Source: Rhizobium sp. WYJ-E13 (GTDB lineage Bacteria; Pseudomonadota; Alphaproteobacteria; Rhizobiales; Rhizobiaceae). Taken from it: a DNA stretch of 64,000 bases. This document shows positions 17,746 through 26,475 of this stretch, in pieces. Numbering within the stretch: position 1 is the stretch's first letter; every line of letters begins with the position of its first letter. The position numbers were made by a program, and so were the translations under genes. The DNA lies in contig NZ_CP076853.1 in assembly GCF_018987265.1 (NCBI RefSeq), positions 868,001 to 932,000 on the forward strand, given 5' to 3'. The notes below the pieces were generated by a model, which worked only from the letters and a program-made list of their open reading frames with translations, had not been told where the DNA came from and ran no database searches.

Positions 17746-18486
17746 TCACCCCGGCAGCTGGTAATCAACCAGCTTGTTCTCGCGCACGATGAACAGCTTG
17801 CCGGTCTCGGTCACACCAGGCCCGACCAGCGGCAGGATCGCTTTTGCCACCTCGGACGGATGCGGCAGGCTCATCGGGTCTTCACCCGGAACGGCCTGCG
17901 CGCGCATGGCAGTGCGGGTTGCGCCCGGATCGACGCTGGTGATGCGCAGCGGCGTTGATTGTGTCTCGCCGGCCCAGGTGCGCGCCAGCGCCTCGACGGC
18001 GGCCTTGGACGCCGAGTAAGCGCTCCAGAAGGGACGGCACTTATGCGCCGCACCCGAGGACATGATCACGGCGCGGCCGGCATCCGAGCGCGTCAGCAGC
18101 GGATCGACCGAGCGGATCAGCCGCCAGGTGGCGTTGACATTGATGTTCATGACCTTCTCGAAAACCTTCGCTTCGATATGGCCGATCGGCGAGATCACGC
18201 CGAGCACGCCGGCATTGGCGACGAGAATGTCGAGCTTTCCCCAACGCTCGAAGATCGAGCCGCCGAGGCGGTCGATCGCTTCCATGTCGGCGAGATCGAA
18301 GGGAACCAGCGTCGCAGAACCACCGACCGCCTTGATGGCATCGTCGAGTTCTTCCAGGCCGCCGACGGTGCGGGCGCAGGCGATCACATGCGCGCCGGCC
18401 TTGGCAAGTTCGAGCGCCGTGAAATAACCGATGCCGCGCGATGCGCCGGTCACCAGCGCGATCCTGCCTTCAAGATTGATGTTCAT
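17746..18486 (-). CDS. Short-chain dehydrogenase/reductase, 246 aa
   Basis: NAD(P)-dependent oxidoreductase with a Rossmann fold. Cofactor motif TGASRGIG (about residue 13), NAG strand (VANAG), catalytic Ser in MSSGAAHK and YSASK (Tyr/Lys) in the expected order. Length is the classical SDR size. The start is the ATG at 18486 (MNINLEGR), with GGAG 9 bases upstream. It sits downstream of purF on the same strand. The substrate cannot be told; 3-oxoacyl reductase-like or sugar/alcohol substrates are possible. Confidence 0.88.
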   Translation of the reverse strand: MNINLEGRIALVTGASRGIGYFTALELAKAGAHVIACARTVGGLEELDDAIKAVGGSATLVPFDLADMEAIDRLGGSIFERWGKLDILVANAGVLGVISPIGHIEAKVFEKVMNINVNATWRLIRSVDPLLTRSDAGRAVIMSSGAAHKCRPFWSAYSASKAAVEALARTWAGETQSTPLRITSVDPGATRTAMRAQAVPGEDPMSLPHPSEVAKAILPLVGPGVTETGKLFIVRENKLVDYQLPG

Positions 18487-18510
18487 CTGCCGCGGCTCCG
18501 GATATGCTTG

Positions 18511-18538
18511 AAAAGGTAAGGGGCGCAATAAGCGCCCC
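18511..18538 (-). terminator. Probable purF terminator
   Basis: Hairpin GGGGCGC / GCGCCCC with a 5-base loop, 27 bases past the purF stop on the minus strand. It is followed, read in the minus direction, by TTACCTTTT, a broken U-rich tract. Confidence 0.5.
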
Positions 18539-18565
18539 AGATAGGAAAGTCAAAGTGGAAGCGGC

Positions 18566-20056
18566 TCAGCCGTTGCTGGCAAGCATGGAAATCTTGTTGC
18601 CCATGGACTCGCCGTTCTTGTCGAGCAGGCGGGTCGGATAGTCACCGGTGAAATAGTGGTCGGTGAACTGCGGACGGGCCGGGTTGCGATCCTCGCCACC
18701 GACGGCGCGATAAAGGCCGTTGATCGACAGAAAGGCGAGCGAATCCGCACCGATATATTTGGCCATCGCTTCGACATCGGCATACTGGTTTGCGAGCAGC
18801 TTGTCTGCGTCAGGCGTATCGATGCCATAGAAATCCGGGAAGAAGATCATCGGGCTCGCGACGCGGATATGCACTTCCTTGGCGCCGGCTTCCCGGATCA
18901 TCTGTACGATCTTCAGCGAGGTCGTGCCGCGCACGATGGAATCATCGACAAGCACCACGCGCTTGCCTTCGATCATCGCCCGATTGGCGGAATGTTTCAG
19001 CTTCACGCCGAAGGCGCGGATTTGCTGCGTCGGCTCGATGAAGGTGCGGCCGACATAGTGGTTGCGGATGATGCCGTATTCGAAGGGAATGCCGCTTGCC
19101 TGCGCATAGCCGAGCGCAGCCGGCGTGCCGCCATCGGGAACCGGTACGATCACGTCGGCATCGACGGGCGATTCCTTGGCAAGGTTTATGCCCATGTTCT
19201 TGCGCGTCGTATAGACGTTGCGGCCGCCAACGACCGAGTCCGGACGAGCGAAATAGACATATTCGAACAGGCAGAGGCGTTCCGGCTGCGGCTTGCTGGG
19301 CTTGCGCGCATCGATGGTGATCGAGCCGTCGGGCTGGATTTCGCAGATGACGACTTCGCCATTTTCCACATCGCGGATGAACTTGGCGCCGATGATGTCG
19401 AGCGCGCAGGTTTCCGAGCAGAAGATCGGCTTGCCGTCGAGCTCACCCATAACCAGCGGGCGGATACCGGTGGGATCGCGCGCTGCGATCAGCTTGGTGC
19501 GCGTCATGGCGAGCATCGAATAGCCGCCTTCCATCTGACGGATGGCGTCGATGAAGCGATCGGCTGTGGATGTATGACGGGAGCGGGCGATGAGGTGGAG
19601 GACGACTTCGGTGTCGGATGTCGACTGACAGATGGCGCCGGTTGCGATGATCTGGCGGCGAAGCGTCAGGCCGTTGGTGAAGTTGCCGTTATGGGCAATG
19701 GCGATACCGCCTTCTTCCAGTTCGGCAAAGAGCGGCTGCACGTTGCGCATCGCCACTTCGCCTGTTGTCGAATAGCGCGTATGGCCCATCGATATGCTGC
19801 CGGGCAGGCGAGCGAGCGTCATCGGATTGGTATAATGGTCGCCGACGAGGCCCATATGGCGTTCCTGATGGAAGCGCTTGCCGTCGAAGGAAACGATACC
19901 GGCCGCTTCCTGCCCGCGATGCTGCAGGGCGTGCAGGCCGAGCGCTGTCAGCGCTGCGGCATCGTCATGTCCCAGAATTCCGAAAACGCCGCATTCTTCA
20001 TGCAGCGTATCTCCGTCGAGCGGATCGTCAGTCGGGAAGGAATGGGACTGGTTCAT
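18566..20056 (-). CDS. purF: Amidophosphoribosyltransferase, 496 aa
   Basis: First committed step of purine synthesis: PRPP plus glutamine to phosphoribosylamine. The enzyme is made with a short propeptide that ends before the catalytic Cys22 (EECGVFGI). The Ntn glutaminase domain covers about residues 22-260, with HTRYSTTG, and the PRTase domain has the VVLVDDSIVRGTT PRPP-binding motif. Start ATG has GAGG upstream. It lies downstream of cvpA and upstream of an SDR gene, the usual order in rhizobia. Confidence 0.96.
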   Translation of the reverse strand: MNQSHSFPTDDPLDGDTLHEECGVFGILGHDDAAALTALGLHALQHRGQEAAGIVSFDGKRFHQERHMGLVGDHYTNPMTLARLPGSISMGHTRYSTTGEVAMRNVQPLFAELEEGGIAIAHNGNFTNGLTLRRQIIATGAICQSTSDTEVVLHLIARSRHTSTADRFIDAIRQMEGGYSMLAMTRTKLIAARDPTGIRPLVMGELDGKPIFCSETCALDIIGAKFIRDVENGEVVICEIQPDGSITIDARKPSKPQPERLCLFEYVYFARPDSVVGGRNVYTTRKNMGINLAKESPVDADVIVPVPDGGTPAALGYAQASGIPFEYGIIRNHYVGRTFIEPTQQIRAFGVKLKHSANRAMIEGKRVVLVDDSIVRGTTSLKIVQMIREAGAKEVHIRVASPMIFFPDFYGIDTPDADKLLANQYADVEAMAKYIGADSLAFLSINGLYRAVGGEDRNPARPQFTDHYFTGDYPTRLLDKNGESMGNKISMLASNG

Positions 20057-20192
20057 TTCTGCGGGCCTCTGCTCTCACAAGAATGGATCGGCATTTCCAA
20101 TTGCATGATACCGGAAATCTCTGAGCTTTCCGATAGCCTCACGCTCAACGACACTTGTCTCAAAGTCGGTTCGCCGGCTCTGAAACGGTTGA

Positions 20193-20218
20193 GGCCCGGC
20201 AAAGCGAAATGCCCGGCC
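20193..20218. other. GC-rich hairpin between cvpA and purF
   Basis: Perfect 9-bp stem GGCCCGGCA / TGCCCGGCC with an 8-base loop, in the 231-base gap between the cvpA stop and the purF start. No U tract follows on the minus strand, so it is a weak terminator candidate or a transcript-stabilising hairpin. Nothing in it resembles a known purine riboswitch core. Confidence 0.4.
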
Positions 20219-20287
20219 GGACCTTTGGTCTTACGCCCCGCTCAAATGGCAATTGCCAGGCTGCGGGTCAAGCTAGTGAACACTGCG

Positions 20288-20908
20288 TCAATTCGATGGC
20301 TGCTGTGCGCCATTGTTAGGCGCGGGTGCTGCGTCTTCCGCCGGAGCCTGATCGCTGGCCGGCGCATTGTCTTCTGTCGGCTTCGCGCCACCAAGATTCT
20401 CGGTGATGCTCTTCTGGATCATCTGGGCGAATTCATCCGGCAGGACCGCCTGCAGGCGAACGACGAGAGAATCCAGGAACGGCTTCGATTTGGCATTATT
20501 GACCCACGCCGGGCGATGATCGGCATCGACCAGCCAGTTCCAGAAGGCAACGGCGACGACGAGCAGAAGTATGCCGCGCGCAGCACCGAAGAGGAAGCCC
20601 AAAGTGCGGTCGAGCGCACCGATACGGCTGTCGATGATGAAATCGGCGATCTTCATCGTGATGAAGGAAATGACGATCAGCGCGATCAGGAAGACGACGG
20701 CGGCCGAACCGACGATGGCGATACGATCGTCATCGGTATATTTCTTCGCATAAGGCACGAGGTAGGGGTAGAGATAGTAGGCGGCGGCTGCCGAACCGCC
20801 CCAGCTCGCGATCGAGAGGATCTCACGCGAGAAGCCGCGGACCATTGCCAAAACGGCGGAGAAGAGCACGACGCCGATGACAATACCGTCGAAAATCGTA
20901 ATGGGCAT
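20288..20908 (-). CDS. cvpA: CvpA family inner-membrane protein, 206 aa
   Basis: Homolog of colicin V production protein CvpA, an inner-membrane protein often linked to purF. Four hydrophobic helices cover about residues 5-25, 28-48, 65-85 and 105-125, with the conserved RGFSREILS after the first helix. The C-terminal third is a Pro/Ala/Asn-rich, charged tail (APASDQAPAEDAAPAPNN) that is probably disordered. GGAG precedes the ATG by 10 bases. The location upstream of purF on the same strand is conserved across proteobacteria. Confidence 0.9.
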   Translation of the reverse strand: MPITIFDGIVIGVVLFSAVLAMVRGFSREILSIASWGGSAAAAYYLYPYLVPYAKKYTDDDRIAIVGSAAVVFLIALIVISFITMKIADFIIDSRIGALDRTLGFLFGAARGILLLVVAVAFWNWLVDADHRPAWVNNAKSKPFLDSLVVRLQAVLPDEFAQMIQKSITENLGGAKPTEDNAPASDQAPAEDAAPAPNNGAQQPSN

Positions 20909-20961
20909 GTAAATTCCACTCCAGACTACTGCCTTGCGGGCCGCGTCGCGCTTTGTTTGGC

Positions 20962-21000
20962 TGATCCTATAGCATCCCCGCTATCGGGGATGAAGGATCA
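20962..21000. other. Nested stem-loop at the end of radA
   Basis: Two stacked stems: outer arms TGATCCT (20962-20968) / AGGATCA (20994-21000) and inner arms CATCCCCG (20973-20980) / CGGGGATG (20985-20992) with a 4-base loop. The outer right arm includes the radA stop codon. It could act as a terminator or as an mRNA 3' barrier between radA and cvpA; no U tract is seen. Confidence 0.45.
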
Positions 21001-22398
21001 AACGTCTTCTTCCACACGCTGCAGCGCCCCCTTCGATCCGGCTATGCGCGCGACCAGATCCGGCAGGCTCTCGACCTCGCTCCAGCGGCCGCCGCCCTTT
21101 GGCAGTTCGGCGGAGCCGGACGGTAACAGAGCCGCCGAAAACCCCAGCTTTTCGGCTTCTTTAAGACGCTGGGCTGTTTGCGCAACCGGCCGGACAGCGC
21201 CGGACAGACTGACTTCGCCGAAATAGACGCAATCGGCCGGAAGGGCAATACCGGCAAGCGATGAAACCAGGGCCGATGCGACGGCCAGATCGGCCGCCGG
21301 TTCCGAGATACGGAAGCCGCCGGCAATATTGAGGTAGACGTCGTGCTGGCCGAGGCGAACGCCGCAATGGGCCTCCAGAACCGCAAGGATCATCGAGAGA
21401 CGCGCCGAGTCCCAGCCGACGACCGCGCGCCGCGGCGTACCGAGCGAGGTCGGCGCCACCAGCGCCTGCACTTCGACGAGAACAGGCCGCGTGCCTTCCA
21501 TGCCGGCAAAGACGGCAGCACCCGGCGATTTCTCGTTGCGCTCACCAAGGAAGAGTTCCGAGGGGTTGGCGACTTCGCGCAGCCCCTTGTCCGACATTTC
21601 GAAGACGCCGATTTCGTCGGTCGGCCCGAAGCGGTTTTTTACGGTGCGCAGGATGCGGTAGTGGTGACCGCGGTCGCCCTCGAAATAGAGCACGGCATCG
21701 ACCATGTGCTCGACCACACGCGGACCGGCGATCTGGCCGTCCTTGGTCACATGGCCGACGAGCACCATGGCAGCACCCGTCTGCTTGGCGAAGCGGATCA
21801 TCGACTGCACCCCGGTGCGCACCTGCGTCACCGTACCAGGCGCGGAATCGGCAAGCTCGCTCCAGAGCGTCTGGATGGAATCGATGATGACGAGATCGGG
21901 GCGTTTGCCGTCCGCGAGCGTCGCGAGAATGTCCTCGACATTGGTTTCGGCGGCCAGCAATACATCGGTATCGGCCGCCGCCAGCCGTTGGGCACGCAGC
22001 CGCACCTGCGCCACAGCCTCTTCGCCCGAGACATAGATGATCCGGTGCCCGCGTCGCGAAAGGGCGGCTGCTCCCTGCATGAGCAGCGTCGACTTGCCGA
22101 TGCCGGGATCGCCGCCGACGAGAACGGCCGAGCCGCGCACGAAGCCGCCGCCGGTCACCCGGTCGAGTTCGGAAATGCCGGTATGGATACGCGGCGCTTC
22201 CTCGATCTCGCCTGAGAGAGCGGTCAGTGCAACGGGCCGGCCCTTCTTCGGCGTCTTGGCGGGGCCGCCGCCGATGCCGCCCATCGGGTCTTCCTCGACG
22301 ATGGTGTTCCACTCGCCGCAATTGTCGCATTTGCCGGCCCAGCGATTATGCACCGCGCCGCAGCTCTGGCAGATGAATTGTGTTCTGGCCTTGGCCAT
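20998..22398 (-). CDS. radA: DNA repair protein RadA, 466 aa
   Basis: Branch-migration helicase acting in recombination and repair. The N-terminal four-Cys zinc finger is CQSCG...CDNCGEW, then Walker A GDPGIGKST (about residue 100), the RadA-specific KNRFG motif (VKNRFGPTDEIG), and a C-terminal Lon-protease-like domain (about 320-450). Start at the ATG at 22398 (MAKARTQF), because this places the zinc finger near the N-terminus as in the family; the frame runs open to 22530. It lies between alr and cvpA in the conserved rhizobial order. Confidence 0.95.
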   Translation of the reverse strand: MAKARTQFICQSCGAVHNRWAGKCDNCGEWNTIVEEDPMGGIGGGPAKTPKKGRPVALTALSGEIEEAPRIHTGISELDRVTGGGFVRGSAVLVGGDPGIGKSTLLMQGAAALSRRGHRIIYVSGEEAVAQVRLRAQRLAAADTDVLLAAETNVEDILATLADGKRPDLVIIDSIQTLWSELADSAPGTVTQVRTGVQSMIRFAKQTGAAMVLVGHVTKDGQIAGPRVVEHMVDAVLYFEGDRGHHYRILRTVKNRFGPTDEIGVFEMSDKGLREVANPSELFLGERNEKSPGAAVFAGMEGTRPVLVEVQALVAPTSLGTPRRAVVGWDSARLSMILAVLEAHCGVRLGQHDVYLNIAGGFRISEPAADLAVASALVSSLAGIALPADCVYFGEVSLSGAVRPVAQTAQRLKEAEKLGFSAALLPSGSAELPKGGGRWSEVESLPDLVARIAGSKGALQRVEEDV

Positions 22399-22544
22399 CA
22401 ATGACTGCTTTCGGGTAAAGGGGCGCGGCAAGCGCCCGAATCGGAGCTTTGCCCTAGATAATGGCTTCCTGCATCGATCAAAACTAATGATTTTCCTATT
22501 AGCGAACGGGCTGGCAGCATTGCCGCGCACTCAAAGGATAGGCC

Positions 22545-23180
22545 ATGCTCGATTATTCGCTCGCTCACTGGATCGGCTTCTTTACCGCGGCGGTTCTCCT
22601 GAACATCTCGCCAGGTCCCGACATGGCTTTCATTCTCGGCCATACGATCAAGAGCGGCACGCGGGCCGGCTTCTCGGCCGTCTTCGGCATCTGGACAGGC
22701 GCCTGCGTGCATGTGCTTCTCGCCGCCTTCGGCTTGTCGGCGATCCTTGCCGCCTCGGCAATCGCCTTTTCGGCCGTCAAATGGGTGGGCGCGATCTATC
22801 TCGTCTGGCTCGGCATTCAGGCACTCCGATCGAAGGGCGAGGGCGGTGTCGTGCGTGCGGCGGGTGAGACGCTCGGCTGGCGGCGTATCTATCGCCAAGG
22901 CGTATTGGTCTCGCTTCTCAATCCAAAGGTAGCGATCTTCTTCCTCGCCTTCCTGCCGCAATTCGTCGTTGAGGGCGCAGGCCCGGCCTGGCTGCAACTC
23001 GCCATTCACGGCGGCCTCATCATTGTCGTGGCCGCCTTCATCGAACCGCCGCTGATCCTTGCGGGAGGACGCCTTGCCGATGCCTTCAAACGGAATGCAA
23101 AGATTGGCCTGTGGCTAGACCGCGGCCTCGGCGCGCTGTTCGTGGCGCTCGGCGTTCGCCTCGCGCTGACCACACGCTAG
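22545..23180 (+). CDS. LysE/RhtB family translocator, 211 aa
   Basis: Exporter of amino acids or derivatives in the inner membrane. It has six hydrophobic helices and the RhtB-type N-terminus: FTAAVLLNISPGPDMAFILG (helix 1 with the conserved PGP), then GIWTGACVHVLLAAFGLSAI and the KWVGAIYLVWLGIQAL helix. It is placed between radA and alr, transcribed against both, which breaks the usual gene order of this block. Start ATG at 22545 has AGG upstream (TAGGCC). The substrate is unknown. Confidence 0.88.
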   Translation: MLDYSLAHWIGFFTAAVLLNISPGPDMAFILGHTIKSGTRAGFSAVFGIWTGACVHVLLAAFGLSAILAASAIAFSAVKWVGAIYLVWLGIQALRSKGEGGVVRAAGETLGWRRIYRQGVLVSLLNPKVAIFFLAFLPQFVVEGAGPAWLQLAIHGGLIIVVAAFIEPPLILAGGRLADAFKRNAKIGLWLDRGLGALFVALGVRLALTTR

Positions 23181-23187
23181 ATAGAGA

Positions 23188-24354
23188 CTATTCCTCATCC
23201 ATCTCGTATTTGCGTTCATGGCGCAGGCCGATGCTCGTCAGCATCTCGTATCCGATTGTTCCGGCAGCCTTGGCGGCGTCGTCCACGAGAATATTCTTGC
23301 CGAAGAGCTCGATATAGTCGCCGGCACGAACCGCACCTTCCGGCAGGTCGGTCACGTCGAAGATCGTCTGGTCCATGGTGATGCGCCCTGCGACCGGCAC
23401 CTTATGGCCGGCAACAAAACCTTGTCCGCCCTGCGGCACGGTCTGGCGCAGCGGCACGCCTGCGCTCGACTGGCTGCGCATATAGCCATCGGCATAACCG
23501 GCCGCGACAATCGCCAGCCGGCTGTCGCGCGTCAGCTGCAGCGCCCGCCCATAGCTGACGGATTCTCCGGCCTTGACCGTGCGGATCTGGATGATGCGCG
23601 CCTCGGCCGTCGCCACCGGTCGCATCGGGTTCGCCATGCCGTTGACGGCCTGGCTGCCATAGAGCGCGATGCCCGGCCGGGTGAGATCGAAGTGATAATC
23701 GTCACCGAGGAAGATGCCGCCGGAGGCCGCAAGGCTTGAATCGATACCTTCATAGGCAGCGCTAACCATTCGGAATGATTCAAGCTGCTGCCTGTTCATG
23801 TCTGAGGAATGATCGTCGCCGCAGGCGAGATGGCTCATGACAAGCATGGGCGCAAAACTCGCTGGCCGGGACACGTCTTTAGCGAGCGCGATGGCTTCAT
23901 CAACCGTCAGGCCGAGCCGGTTGAAGCCGGTATCGACATGCAGCGCGCAAGGATAATCGCCATAGTCGGCAAGCACCGCCATCCAGAAAGCAAGCTGCTC
24001 TTCCGAAGAGATGATCGGCACCAGATCGTTTTCGAAGAAGCGACGCTCGGTGCCGGGCCAGATGCCGGCCAGCACGAAGATGCGCGCCTCAGGCGCAAAC
24101 ATGCGCAGCGTCACGCCCTCATCGACGGTTGCCACGAAGAAATCCCGCGCCCCGGCAAGGTAGAGCGCTTCGCCGGCATCCTCGATCCCCATCCCATAGG
24201 CATCCGCCTTGACGACGGCCGCCGTGCGCGCCTTTCCGGAGCGGCGAGCCATATCCCGCCAATTGTCGGTCAGCGCCGTCAGGTCGACGGTCAGCCGTAG
24301 GCCGGCGGAGGCGAAAAGGTCGTCGTCTTCGAAGGGGATGGAAAAATCTGTCAT
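23188..24354 (-). CDS. alr: Alanine racemase, 388 aa
   Basis: PLP enzyme that interconverts L- and D-alanine for murein. The PLP lysine is Lys49 in AVVKADAYGMG. The second catalytic base, a Tyr, lies in the AGYADGYMRSQ region of the C-terminal beta domain, and MDQTIFDV is the usual following motif. The start is the ATG at 24354 (MTDFSIPFEDD); the upstream open frame to 24453 contains no family sequence. It converges with the LysE gene (7 bases between stops) and diverges from the AraC gene. Its position between dnaB and radA is the normal one. Confidence 0.94.
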   Translation of the reverse strand: MTDFSIPFEDDDLFASAGLRLTVDLTALTDNWRDMARRSGKARTAAVVKADAYGMGIEDAGEALYLAGARDFFVATVDEGVTLRMFAPEARIFVLAGIWPGTERRFFENDLVPIISSEEQLAFWMAVLADYGDYPCALHVDTGFNRLGLTVDEAIALAKDVSRPASFAPMLVMSHLACGDDHSSDMNRQQLESFRMVSAAYEGIDSSLAASGGIFLGDDYHFDLTRPGIALYGSQAVNGMANPMRPVATAEARIIQIRTVKAGESVSYGRALQLTRDSRLAIVAAGYADGYMRSQSSAGVPLRQTVPQGGQGFVAGHKVPVAGRITMDQTIFDVTDLPEGAVRAGDYIELFGKNILVDDAAKAAGTIGYEMLTSIGLRHERKYEMDEE

Positions 24355-24506
24355 GATCGCCGCGATGAAAGGGAAAGGAAATTGTTCAAAATACACTAGA
24401 GAGCATTGTGGCAAAGAGAAAGCATGGGCGGTCACATACGAACCTTTCCCCACATGCGATCACTTTTGTTCAAGACGTGGATCAGCCGGCGCGTTAGTCT
24501 GATGAG

Positions 24507-25364
24507 ATGCAGAACGTTTCGCAGAAAGAGGCGGCAGACGCCATGCCGCTCGCCAAGGTGGAATCGGCCCGCTTCTGGCGGGATAGCCGCTTCCGCGACA
24601 TGGAGTGCCTGAGCGCCAGTTTTCTCACGCATGAATATGCGCCGCACGCCCATGACACATTCAGCATCGGCGCGATCGAAAGTGGCAGCCAGATCGCGAC
24701 TCTGAGTGGAAGGCGGGAAGAAACCGGGCCAGGAGACCTCTATCTGATCGATCCCGGCGTCGTTCACGACGGCGCTCCGGGCGGTGAGGGCTATCGCTAC
24801 CGCATGATCTACCCGGATACGAAACTCTTCATCGATATTCTGGAGGATGTCACCGGCAAGGCCTTCAATGCGACGCCCTCCTTTGCCGGCGGGCTGCCCC
24901 GCGATCCGCAGCTTGCCAAGGCCTTCCATGCCGCCCACCGCACGCTCGAAGGCGGGGCCGGCGCACTGGAATCCGATGGAAGCATGTTTTCGGTGCTGGC
25001 AGCGATCTTCGCCCGTCACGGCAGCACCATCGTCGTACCAGTCGATACGAAGGAGCGCAGCGCCGTTGCCCGCGCTCGCGATTATCTCATCGAAAATTTC
25101 GACAGCGATGTGAACCTCGAGGAACTGGCCGGGGTGGCGGGGCTGAGCCGCGCTCACCTGATCCGCGCCTTCCGCAGGGAATATCACATTACCCCGCACG
25201 CCTTCCTGACGGACCGGCGCATTCTTGTCGCCCGCCAACTGCTGCGGGAAGGCCGCATGCCGGCCGATGTCGCCGCAGTATGCGGTTTCGCCGATCAGGC
25301 GCATTTCACCCGCCACTTCAAATCGCGAACCGGCGTCACTCCCGGCCAGTTCCGCGCCGGGTAA
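24507..25364 (+). CDS. AraC family transcriptional regulator, 285 aa
   Basis: Transcription factor with an N-terminal cupin sensor (about residues 40-125; HAHDTFSIGAIESG, GPGDLYLIDPGVVH) and two C-terminal helix-turn-helix units (about 185-283; LEELAGVAGLSRAHLIRAFR and DVAAVCGFADQAHFTRHFK). It lies 67 bases upstream of azlCD on the same strand and so probably controls that exporter, as is common for this arrangement. The ligand is likely an amino acid or related compound by context only. Confidence 0.88.
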   Translation: MQNVSQKEAADAMPLAKVESARFWRDSRFRDMECLSASFLTHEYAPHAHDTFSIGAIESGSQIATLSGRREETGPGDLYLIDPGVVHDGAPGGEGYRYRMIYPDTKLFIDILEDVTGKAFNATPSFAGGLPRDPQLAKAFHAAHRTLEGGAGALESDGSMFSVLAAIFARHGSTIVVPVDTKERSAVARARDYLIENFDSDVNLEELAGVAGLSRAHLIRAFRREYHITPHAFLTDRRILVARQLLREGRMPADVAAVCGFADQAHFTRHFKSRTGVTPGQFRAG

Positions 25365-25431
25365 TCACTTTCGTTCAATACAGCCCTTGTCAGGCCCGGC
25401 TATGTCTCCGCCGTCTTGATAGGAGCTTGCC

Positions 25432-26136
25432 ATGTTTCAGCAAAGCCGGCCGGCCGGCGAATTTATAGCCGGAATGCGTACCATTTTCCCACTGATCGTC
25501 GCCGTCTTGCCGATCGGCCTCGTCTTCGGTGCGGTCTCCGCGACCGAAGGCCTTTCCCCGCTTGAAACCACCCTGATGAGCGCGTTCGTCTTCGCCGGCG
25601 GCTCGCAATTCGTGGCGATGGATATCTGGACCCATCCGGCGAGCTGGATCGGCGTCGGCTTCGCAGCACTGCTCGTCAATATCCGTCACGTGCTGATGAG
25701 CACGTCGATCGGCACGAAGATGCAGTCCTTCTCCAGTATCAAGCGTTATATCGCCATGCTCTTCCTGGCTGATGAGCTCTGGGCCATGGGGGAATTCCGA
25801 GCCGGCAGCACACGGCTCACACCGGCCTGGTATGCCGGCATCGTCACGCCTTTCTATCTTACTTGGGTCGGCTCGTCGCTCGCGGGCGCTCTGCTCGGTG
25901 CCTTCCTCGGCAATCCGGCGGTCATCGGCCTCGACTTCGCCTTCCCGGCCGTTTTCGTCGTGCTGGTCATGGGCTTCTGGAAGGGACAGGAAACCGGTGC
26001 CGTGCTTGCCGCAAGCGCAGTCGCATCCGTGGCCATCAACCATTTCGTGCCCGGGGTCTGGTACATCGCGGCCGGCGCATTGGCCGGGCTCGCGACCGCT
26101 CTCTGGCAGGGCAGGGCGAAGGAGCAGGCGGTATGA
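25432..26136 (+). CDS. azlC: AzlC family branched-chain amino acid exporter subunit, 234 aa
   Basis: Large subunit of the AzlCD two-component exporter of branched-chain amino acids. Seven to eight predicted helices; family sequences MRTIFPLIVAVLPIGLVFG, FAGGSQFVAMD and NIRHVLMSTS are present. Start ATG follows TAGGAG by 7 bases. The stop overlaps the azlD start by 4 bases, so the two are translationally coupled. Specificity for branched-chain amino acids is a family inference. Confidence 0.9.
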   Translation: MFQQSRPAGEFIAGMRTIFPLIVAVLPIGLVFGAVSATEGLSPLETTLMSAFVFAGGSQFVAMDIWTHPASWIGVGFAALLVNIRHVLMSTSIGTKMQSFSSIKRYIAMLFLADELWAMGEFRAGSTRLTPAWYAGIVTPFYLTWVGSSLAGALLGAFLGNPAVIGLDFAFPAVFVVLVMGFWKGQETGAVLAASAVASVAINHFVPGVWYIAAGALAGLATALWQGRAKEQAV

Positions 26137-26435
26137 CGCTCGATCTGAACACTCTGCTTGCCATCCTGGCGATGGCCGTCGCAACGATCTTTACCCGCGT
26201 CAGTGGTCTTGTGCTGATCCGCTACGTCGAGATCGATGAGAACAGGAGAACGGCAATCGAAGCCATCCCGCCGGCTGTGTTGATGGCCGTCATCGCCCCG
26301 ACTGCCCTTGCGACCGGCTGGGCTGAGACATTGGCCTGCGCGGTAACGGCGATTGCCGCCAGCCGCCTGCCGATGTTGGCAAGCGTTGTCATCGGCGTCG
26401 CGACGGTAGCCTTGCTACGGGCGGCGGGGCTCTGA
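26133..26435 (+). CDS. azlD: AzlD family exporter subunit, 100 aa
   Basis: Small partner of AzlC. Three to four hydrophobic helices in 100 residues, with the AzlD-type start LNTLLAILAMAVATIFTR and AIPPAVLMAVIAPTAL in the middle. It starts at the ATG at 26133, inside the azlC stop codon (ATGA overlap). The frame reads open further upstream but that portion is the shadow of azlC. The stop lies in a 10-bp direct repeat that also supplies a second TGA. Confidence 0.88.
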   Translation: MTLDLNTLLAILAMAVATIFTRVSGLVLIRYVEIDENRRTAIEAIPPAVLMAVIAPTALATGWAETLACAVTAIAASRLPMLASVVIGVATVALLRAAGL

Positions 26436-26450
26436 AGGAATCTGAAGGAA
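26431..26450 (+). repeat. 10-bp tandem repeat at the end of azlD
   Basis: TCTGAAGGAA occurs twice head to tail (26431-26440 and 26441-26450). The first copy contains the azlD stop TGA. Confidence 0.8.
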
Positions 26451-26475
26451 ATTGACGCGGAAAACCTGCGTCAAT
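26451..26475. terminator. Hairpin between convergent azlD and dnaB
   Basis: Perfect 8-bp stem ATTGACGC / GCGTCAAT with a 9-base loop; the right arm covers the dnaB stop codon. No T tract on either side, so only a weak terminator candidate. Confidence 0.3.

Noticed and set aside
20057..20287. Possible purine riboswitch upstream of purF
   Set aside because: The gap has only a simple GC hairpin and no three-way junction or conserved purine-aptamer core that I can recognise.
18656..21226. 856-codon open frame on the plus strand across purF and cvpA
   Set aside because: It spans several minus-strand genes and the gaps between them and shows no family sequence; a codon-bias shadow.
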